DNA of 64,000 bases, from contig UESW01003904.1 of the NCBI GenBank assembly GCA_900491605.1, positions 124,001 to 188,000 of the forward strand. The letters are read 5' to 3'. The notes beneath the pieces are model-generated. The model had not been told where the DNA came from, did no database searches, and saw only the letters and a list, made by a program, of their open reading frames with translations. Positions 34,501 through 45,000 of this stretch are shown piece by piece. Source of the stretch: Calamus simplicifolius (lineage: Eukaryota > Streptophyta > Magnoliopsida > Arecales > Arecaceae). The stretch's first letter is position 1; each line of letters starts with the position of its first letter. A program made the translations under genes and the position numbers.

Positions 34501-37500
34501 ATAGCACGCAGGCCATATATATGATAATTACAACCCTTGTAAAAGAATAATAAAAACCTGCCAATCATATTGGTCACAAGGCCATACCATGCACCATACA
34601 AAGCAAAGCAACACACCATGCAAAATATATCATGTTATCATATAGCATATACATATTGCATTAAAGAAAATAGGCGTGTTTTTAAAACCAATTAAATTTA
34701 CAAGGCGCTCTGATTAGGTAGTACTGCGGTTCCTAAAATTTGGAGATACAATAAAGTTTCATCCTAAAATTTGATTTTATTGATCTCATCAATAAATTTA
34801 AGGCTCACATCCGCACCACCATAAACAGCAATTGATAAATCCTTATTGATATGTGAATTCAGTTCATGTATTAATCTAATTAAGACATCACCGAAATCAT
34901 ATATCAAGATATTAAACACTTTAATTGCAATATCCCATTCGGATTTTTAATCATATTAACGAATCCTTACAGGAAACAGATTCATCAATTAACACCTTAG
35001 AAAACCTATTATCTATGTCGTTCGTGCAAACACTAATATCATATATATATACAAGAACGCAAACCATGCCAAGATCATATACATCTCATACATACAATCA
35101 AACATGGCAGTTTCGATTTTTATGAAAACGCAAGAGGCTCTGATACCACTGTTGGGTTACGGAATGAAAAATCCCAATCTAATTGGAATAAAATTGCAGC
35201 GGAAACAAAATAAATTTATAACCCACCAAGAATCACATGCGTTTCATAAAAACCGAAAGAAGGATAAACAAAAATATTACCTTTTGTTATTACCTTTTGT
35301 TATTACCTTTTTAATCAGTATGTAATCCTTCTGTTCTTGTGTTGGGTTTTCTCGGATCTTCAAAGGTGCTGCCTTTCAGAAAGACGATCACCCTCTACAA
35401 GTATCCACACACGAACGGACACCAAAATGGTTTTGAATGCTAGTTCAACCATTCCATTTTTCACAAAAATGAACCCATGTTTTCAACTCTCTGTTTTTCC
35501 ATCTTTAAGGCAAAAGATATGACGCTTCAAAAGCCCCAATCGACGTGACCTTTCAAATGCCCCAATCGACGTTACCTTTCAAATGCCCCACAGACTCTAA
35601 AACGTATATATCGAACATATATACAAGCCTGCTAGGAATTTTGGTTAACTAAGATTTTAATTGATATTTATTTAAAACTCCTTTTAAATAATAACAATTT
35701 AAATCCTTTCCTTACAAAATAAGGAATATATATTTTTAACCAAAAAAAAATTTATGGATTATTTCCTTATCCAATAAGAAAATGTAACAATTTAATTACT
35801 TGTCACAATTTAAATTACGAATTTAAATTTTCTCAAAATTAAACTCGAATCTAAATGACAACTAATTATTATTTGTAATTTAAAATAATCTCATCATTTT
35901 AAATTATATAGAGAGTAACAAATCGTAACCATTATTGTCCGTTCTTAGTGTGCGACCCTATAGGTTCAATTAACGTTGGCAGTAGGCCTAAATCACATTT
36001 TGAACCTACAAGTCATAAGCGGCCTCTAGCAAGACATTATGACTACCCAAGTTAAATGAAAAGCTCATGTTCCGAGACAACCTTAAAGTAGCTATTAACA
36101 TAATCCTTTTGTCACATGATATCTTGATAGAATATAAGGCATGGATAAAGTCAACCTTATATCTCTCTATCTTTAATTTCTCGAAACCCAATTAGACTGA
36201 CTAAACAAATGATATTGATCTCCATCAATTCATTTGAGCATGGCCATGCATTTCTCAGTCTCAATCATCGAGGGGCCCAGAGATATCTCTCTTATAATAA
36301 GAGGGACAAATTCCATCTTAATCACTCACATCTCACTACATGATTCTTATTATGTTCAATCATAATCTTTATAATCATCCGGTTAAAGACAACGTTTGAT
36401 TATGTCAAAACATAATATTCCTCATGTTGAGAACTATGGCAATCTCAGGTCTAAGGATTTAATGACACAACTACTAGAGATTAACTTATGACTTTGATCC
36501 ATGTATTAATCTCAAGGCGGGTCTTGTCCAATATTTGTTCTCAACAAATACATATAAATTTGATTTGTATCTCATACACATATTCATCCCATGAATATCA
36601 ATCAAATTTCATACTAATCTTAATTTATTGTTATTCCCACAACAATAACCGATTAGGGACATTTAGAATAATTCATAATATTATTCAAGGACATTATTAT
36701 ATAATAAACATGCAAATTATGATAATAGTAAATGTTCATAAATATTCAAAATACCATGTCCATACAATAGGCCTAGGGCACTATTACTAACAATCTCCCA
36801 CTTGCACTAGGCCCACTCATCAATGTATCTAATACCTATGAACCTAGCATGACGATCATGCTTTGCTTGTGGTAGAGGCTTAGTCAATGGATCAGCAACA
36901 TTGTCATCTGTTGGAACTCTGCATATTTTTACGTCACCTCTCTCAATGATTTCTCGAATGAGATGATAACGCCTAAGAATGTGTTTGGATCGCTGATGTG
37001 ACCTAGGTTCTTTTGCTTGTGCGATAGCACCATTATTGTCACAATAAACATCAACAGGATTTGTGATGCTAGGAACCACTCCAAGGTCAGTAATGAACTT
37101 CTTGATCCAAACTGCTTCCTTTGCTGCATCAGATGCTGCTATGTATTCAGCTTCAGTTGTAGAATCAGCAACAGTGCTTTGCTTCGAACTCTTCCAGCTA
37201 ACAGCACCACCATTTAAACAAAACACATATCCTGACTGCGATCGGAAATCATCTTTGTCAGATTGAAAGCTTGCATCTGTGTAACCACTTACAACTAGAT
37301 CATCTTCCAATCCGCCATACACCAAGAACATATCTTTAGATCTTCTCAGATACTTAAGAATGTTCTTGACCGCCGTCCAGTGACTCTCACCGGGATCTGA
37401 CTGGTATCTACTCGTTATGCTTAAAGCATAAGAGACATCTGGTCTAGTGCACAACATAGCATACATGATAGATCCTATTGCTGAAGCATAAGGAATCTTA

Positions 37501-40500
37501 CTCATGCGCTCTCGCTCATCTTTTGTGTTAGGACACTGAGATTTGCTAAGTGTAATACCATGAGACATAGGCAAGTATCCTCTCTTGGAATCTTGCATAC
37601 TGAACCTTTTCAGTACTTTGTCTATGTAAGTACTTTGACTTAGACCAATCAGCCTCTTAGATCTATCTCTATAGATCTTTATCCCTAGGATATAGGCAGC
37701 TTCACCTAAGTCTTTCATTGAGAAACATTTCCCTAACCAAGACTTGACACTCTGCAAGGTAGGGATATCATTCCCAATGAGTAAAATGTCATCAACATAT
37801 AGGACCAGAAATACAATGGCGCTCCCACTAACTTTCTTGTAAACACAAGGTTCATCTTCATTTTTGATAAATCCAAACTCTTTGACTGATTCATCAAAAC
37901 GAAGATTCCAACTCCGAGAAGCCTGCTTCAAACCATAAATGGATCTTTGAAGCTTGCATACTTTACTAGAATTCTCAGGTTGTACAAAACCCTCAGGTTG
38001 TGTCATGTACACATCCTCAAGTAAGTTTCCATTAAGAAACGCTGTTTTAACATCCATTTGCCAAATCTCATAGTCATAATATGCAGCAATGGCAATAAGA
38101 ATTCTAATAGACTTAAGCATGGCTACAGGTGAAAAAGTTTCATCATAGTCTATACCATGAGTTTGTTTGAAACCTTTTGCAACTAGCCTTGCTTTGTAAG
38201 TATGCACTTTACCATCCATGTCAGTTTTCTTTTTGAAAACCCATTTGCACCCAATAGTCTTTGTACCTTCAGGTGGCTCAATCAAGGTCCATACCTGATT
38301 ATCATACATGGATTGGATTTCAGACTTCATGGCCTCTAACCATTTCTCAGAGTCTGGATCTAACATAGCCTCTTGATAGGTAGTAGGTTCATTTTGATCC
38401 ACTAACAATACATCATGATTATCAGTCACAAGAAATCCATATCTCTCGGGCTCATGACGTATCCTATCAGATCTACGTAACTTTTGTGCTACAGGTGGTG
38501 TGTCAACAGTGGTTTGTTGACTTTGAGCATCCACAGGCGGTTCAATGTTATCTTGTGGTTCTCGAATCTCTTCGATTTGTACCTTGCTCCCACTGGTTCC
38601 TTTAGAAATAAATTCCCTTTCTAGAAAGACACCATTCCGAGCAACAAACACTTTGTTCTCAATGGGATTGTAAAAGTAGTATCCTTTAGTCTCTTTAGGA
38701 TATCCCACAAAAAAACATTTATCAGACTTGGGTTCCAGCTTATTTGAAACTTGACGTTTTACATAAGCTTCACAACCCCAAATCTTAAGAAAAGACAAAC
38801 TGGGCTTTTTACCATTCCACATCTCATATGGCGTCTTTTCAACCGCTTTGGTTGGAACTCGATTTAGTGTGAACGCAGCTGTGGCAAGTGCATAACCCCA
38901 AAAGGTAAGTGGAAGATCTGTTAGACTCATCATAGATCGAACCATATCTAATAAGGTTCGATTCCTTCTTTCAGACACACCATTCCATTGCGGTGTTCCA
39001 GGAGGAGTTAGCTGTGGAATGATTCCACAACTTCTAAGATGGTCATAAAAATCTTGGCTCAAATATTCTCCACCTCGATCAGATCGAAGTGCCTTGATTG
39101 TCTTGCCAAGTTGGTTTTGTACTTCATATTGAAAAGATTTAAACATTTCAAATGATTCAGATTTGTGTCTCATCAAGTAGACATAACCATATCTACTGAA
39201 GTCATCAGTAAATGTAATGAAGTACTTGTAACCTCCTATGGCTTCTGAACTTAATGGTCCACATACATCTGTATGTATTAGGCCCAATAATTCATTGGCC
39301 CTTTCACTGTGTCCAGTAAAGGGATCCTTTGTCATCTTACCCAATAGACAAGATTCACATGTATCATATGATTCAAAATCAAATGAGTTCAAAAGTCCAT
39401 CTTGATGGAGTTTTGATATGCGTTTCTCATTTATATGGCCAAGGCGACAATGCCAAAGATAGGTTGAATTTAAGTCATTGGACTTAACTTTCTTAGTAGT
39501 TATGTTATAGACAGAAGAATTGTTGGATTTTTGAAGATTCAAAACATAAAGACCATCTAGTAATTCGGCATTTGCATAGAACATGTCTTTATGATAAATG
39601 GAGCAATTATTATTCTCAATAATAAAAGAAAAACCATCATTATCCAAACAAGAAACTGAAATAATATTCCTACACATTGTAGGAACATAATAGCAATTGT
39701 TCAAAACTAACAAAAGCCCACTGGGCAAAGAAAGTTCATAACTTCCTACAGCTAAAGCAGCAACTTTTGCTCCATTGCCTACTCGAAGATCAACTTCGCC
39801 CTTCTTCAGTTGTCTACTCCTTTTGAGCCCTGCACATTTGTGCAAATGTGAGATCCACATCCAGTATCTAATACCCAGGAACTAGAAGGAGAAAAATTAA
39901 TCTCTATAACATAAATACCTGAAGAACCGGTCTCACCAGTCTTCTTCTTCTTTAGATCCTCCAAATACAGCTTGCAGTTTCTCTTCCAATGACCAGGTTC
40001 ATTGCAAAAGAAACAGACACCCTCCTTTGGGGCTTTAGCCTTGGGTTTAGGATTGGGCTTGGGTTGAGCATTGGACTTTCCAGCCCTTCCCTTACCTTTC
40101 CTTTTCTTTTCTTCATAAGGCCCTTTCCCTTTTGAACCATCAGAACATGGCCAGGCTTGGACTTAATATTCTGTTCAGCAGTTTTAAGCATCGTATGCAG
40201 CTCAGAAATTGATTTGTCCATTTCATTCATGTTATAGTTCATGATAAACTGGTCATAACTATCAGGAAGTGAATTTAGGATCAAATCTGTTGCCAACTCT
40301 TGGCTCAATGGAAATCCAAGCCTATCAAGGTGCTCAATATAGCCTTTCATTTTCAACACATGAGTGCTAACTGAAGCACCCTCAGCATTTTGCAAGAGTG
40401 CAATGCCTTGGTAGTATCATACCTTTCTTGCCTTGCTTGTTGCTGGAACATTTCCTTTAGATTGACAATCATATCATAAGTTTCCATGTTTTCCAAATCT

Positions 40501-42047
40501 TTCTGAAGTTCAGAACTCATGGTAGCTAGCATCAAGCATGCAACATCAATAGAGTCATTATGATGCTTCTCATAAGCATTCTTTTCAGCTCTAGAAGCAT
40601 TATCGGCTGGTTCTTCAGGGTGAGGTTGATCCAGGACATAAAGCTTCCTTTCTTGTTTGAGAATAATTCTAAAATTTTGAAACAGTCAAGGAAGTTAGTC
40701 CCAGTAAGTTTGTCCTTCGCAAGGATTGATCGCAGTGACATAGTAGAATTGTTATCATTGTTGGCCATACAATAAATGCAAAGTTCGTTAAGTATTTTGA
40801 TTATGAAAAACTCTCACTAAATTAACAACCCTCAATGATAATAATCATATCAATTTAGTGAGCTAAGATCCATATTTATACTCAACTTTAAGTCAGCTTT
40901 GGCATGACACTTAAAATTAAGTTTTTTAGGTAGGAAACTCTTACCAATTGCAACTCATGCAACTCTTAGAAATTTATGGGATTTTGACATCATATGTCCC
41001 GGCATGTTTAAATCCCATCTCATGCCATTAGGCCCAAAACCGTTTTGATAACCTAATTAAGTTAAACCATTTTAAACATATGGGTAGCACCATTACCATC
41101 TTGCCTCACTAATGTAACCTAATGTACTTCTACTTTGGTAGAACCCACATTAAGGTGATAAAAGCCTTGACAAGTGTTCAAATATGGATGGCATGTCAAC
41201 TTAAAATTTTATGTGAGGGATCTAGATAAATCTTAATTTTAGTTAATAGATCTCATCATGCATTTAGTATCACATACTTAATGATATCATACATGGCATC
41301 ACATACTCATGAAACATCATACATAGCATCTCATACATGTATATAATAAACGTGTCATAGTATGGCCTTATCCAGATTGATCTTCATAAGCCAATATGAA
41401 GATCAATGGTCAATCCTAGGTAATAATGAGCAACACTATAATGTCTACTTGACCATCATCTTGTGCATAGACACCTAGCTCCTTCATCATCATGGTTGGA
41501 TTGCAGGACTTCAAATGGCACACAGGTCATATATAATAATTACAACCCTTCTAAAAAAATAATAAAAACCTGCCAATCACATTGGTCACAAGGCCATGCC
41601 ATGCACCATACAAAGCAACACACTATGCAAAACATATCATGTTATCATATAGCACATACATATTGCATTAAAGAAAATATGTAATAATAGGCGTGTTGTT
41701 TAAAACCAATTAAATTTATAAGGCGCTCTGATTAGGTAGTACTGCGATTCCTAAAATTTGGAGATACAATAAAGTTTCGTCCTAAAATTTGATTTTATTG
41801 ATCTCATCAATAAATTTAAGGCTTACATCCGCACCACCATAAACAGCAATTGATAAATCCTTATTGATATGTGAATTCAGTTCATGTATTAATCTAATTA
41901 AGACAACACCGAAATCATATATCATGATATTAAACACTTTAATTGCAATATCCCATTCGGATTCTTAATCATATTAACGAATCGTTACAGAAAACAGATT
42001 CATCAATTAACCCCTTAGAAAACCTATTATCTATGTCGTTCACGCAA

Positions 42048-42078
<31 letters not shown>

Positions 42079-45000
42079 CAAGAACGCAAACCATGCCAAG
42101 ATCATATACATCTCATACATACAATCAAACATGGCAGTTTCGATTTTTATGAAAATGCAAGTGGCTCTGATACCACTGTTGGGTTACGAAATAGAAAATC
42201 CCAATCTAATTGGAATAAAATGGCAGCGGAAACAAAATAAATTTATTCCATAATCCCCATCAAGAATCACATGCGTTTCATAAAACCGAAAGAAGGATAA
42301 ACAAAATTATTACCTTTTGTTGATCAGTATGTAATCCATCTGTTCTTATGTTGGGCTTGCTCGGATTTTTAAAGGTGCTGCCTTTCAGAAAAACGACCAC
42401 CCTCTACAAGTATCCACACACGAATGGACACCAAAATAGTTTTGAATGCTAGTTCAATAAGTCCATTTTTCACAAAATTGAACCATATCTCCAACTCTCT
42501 GTTTATCCATTTTTAAGGCAGAAGACACGACGCTTCAAAAGCCCCAATCAACATGACCTTTTAAATGCCTAATCGACGTGACCTTTCAAATGCCCCACCG
42601 ACTTTAAAACGTATATATCATATATATACAAGTCTGCTAAGGGTTTTGGTTAACTAGGATTTTAATCAATATTTATTTAAAACTCCTTTTAAATAATGAC
42701 AATTTAAATCCTTTCCTTACCAAATAAGGAATTTATATTTTTAACCAAAATCTTTATGGATTATTTTCTTATCCAATAAGAAATATAACAAATTAATTAC
42801 TTATCATAATTTAAATTACGAATTTAAATTTTCTCAAAATTAAACTCGAATCTAAATGATAACTAATTATTATTTGTAATTTAAAATAATCTCATCACTT
42901 TAAATTATATAGAGAGTAACAAACCGTAACCATTATTGTCCGTTCTTAGTGTGCGACCCTATAGGTTCAATTAACGTTGGCAGTAGGCCTAAATCACATT
43001 TTGATCCTACAAGTCATAAGCGGCCTCTAGCAAACATTATGACTACCCAAGTTAAATGAAAAGCTCATGTTCCGATACAACTTTAAAGTAGCTATTGACA
43101 TAATCCTTTTGTCACATGATATCTTAAGAATATAAGGCATGGATAAAGTCAACCTTATATCACTCTATCTTTAATTTCTCGAAACCCAATTAGACTGACT
43201 AGACAAATGATATTGATCTTCATCAATTCATTTGAGCATGGCCATGCATTTCTCAGTCTCAATCATCGAGAAGCCCAGAGATATCTCTCTTATAATAAGA
43301 GGGACAAATTCCATCTTAATCACTCATATCTCACTACATGATTCTTATTATGTTCAATCATAATCTTTATAATCATCCGGTTAAAGATAATGTTTGATTA
43401 TGTCAAAGCATAATATTCCTCATGTTGAGAACTATAGCAATCTCAGATCTAAGGATTTAATGACTCAGCTACTAGAGATTAACTTATGACTTTGATCCAT
43501 GTATTAATCTCAAGGCGGGTCTTGTCCAATATTTGTTCTCAACAAATACATATAAATTTGATTTATATCCCATACACATATTCATTCCATGAATATCAGT
43601 CAAATTTCATACTAATCTTAATTTATTATTATTCCCACAACAATAACCGATTACGGACATTTAGAATAATTCATAATATTATTCAAGGACATTATTATAT
43701 AATAAACATGTAAATTATGATAATAGTAAATGCTCATAAATATTCAAAATACCATGTCCATACAATAGGCCTAGGGCACTATTACTAACATCCTGACCTC
43801 TGCGCCTAAAGTTGCCGATATACCCATTCTTTCTTCAAAAATCATAACATCCAACATGGCTTATGCATACAAATGTGCAGGCCCAGGGCCTAATATTATT
43901 TTTCTTATTCTGATCAAGTTGTTAAGCTGGTCCTTGGGCCAGAACCTGCTTGTTTTCATTCCAAAATTTTGTTCCCAAAAAAAAGTTGTATTATTTATTT
44001 ATTAATTCTTTCTACTTCACAGGAGCTTAACATCAGATCTTTGTTTGCTTGTTACAAACCTACTTAACAATCCTGCTCTCACAGCTCTCTACTCCTATCC
44101 AACAAGACATCAAACAGTGCTACCAGTTATTTTTAAGACAAACTCTAATTAAATTATTCATTATATTGTCATTGTGAAAACTATTGAAGTATATTTTTTT
44201 TCTCTAAATAGTTTTGAAGCTGTAGTCAAGCACTACATAAACAGACGTATTAGTTTTTATATTGTTTAATTTCATTATACACAGACACTTCTATATCCTC
44301 TCAAATTTTTATTTTCTTGAGGGCATTGCTTCCTTCTCCTGCGTCACTCCTAATTCAGGCCACATAAGATGATGAGTGACACTACCACTAGTTATGACTT
44401 TTCTTTTACAAGGTGTATGGCATGTTCTGAGAAATTGCCAGAAAATGGAAGGTGGTAAAGCAATATAAATATTGAAGACAGCTTCTTCATGCGTTGAAAA
44501 CTCATTAAGCCTCCGTCATCCCATGCATGATAGAGTAATATACCTTGACATTTACTTCTAACTACAATATGACTTTCATGCATTCCTTTTCAAATCGCTC
44601 AGCTGGAATCAACACCATGACCTTGAGGCCACCAGCAAAAATTTCAACCAGATTAGTCAACAGTTTGAGTTTTTAACCATAAGGAATATCTTTGAAGATT
44701 TAATTTCCTACACTGCTCCGAAGCTTCCTTGAACAGATCAACCATATGGATGGACAGTCCAAAAGATCTCAACGTCTTTTTGATGACACACCGCATAGGT
44801 CTTATGAACTTTTTGTACAGCAAAGACTTCTCTAAGTGATTGAATCATAGAACATGTTGTAACAGCAAGAGAATTAGTTGGAAACACAAGTCAAAGGCTA
44901 CAAGGTTTTAAACCTTATAGGACTTAGGTATCTCTAATTTTTCGTGAATGAGATGTCCCACGTCCCCTTCCATCCCATTCTGTCCCAATCTCTGACCCGG

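Larger units (their letters stand above)
28100..43790 (-). mobile_element. tandem Ty1/copia (Angela/Tork-like) array: LTR-internal A-LTR-internal B-LTR
   Basis: Three LTRs (28100-29711, 35150-36792, 42177-43790; 1612, 1643 and 1614 bp) enclose two internal regions, both in minus orientation, sharing the central LTR. Each internal region has its own primer binding site, gag, PR, INT, RT, RNase H and polypurine tract. The whole 15,691 bp is bordered by one 5-bp duplication, TCCTG. The order PR-INT-RT-RH is that of Ty1/copia. Integrase and gag sequence and the long LTRs starting TGTT fit the Angela branch of Tork. It sits in the RING-CH intron in the same orientation as the gene. Confidence 0.96.

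Noticed and set aside
35137..35149. Host tRNA gene near the LTR junctions
   Set aside because: The 12-bp match to initiator tRNA-Met is the primer binding site only; no cloverleaf follows.
36807..39860. Pol of copy B as a crop-virus polyprotein
   Set aside because: The PR-INT-RT-RH order with LTRs, a tRNA-Met primer site and no envelope or movement gene identifies a copia retrotransposon.
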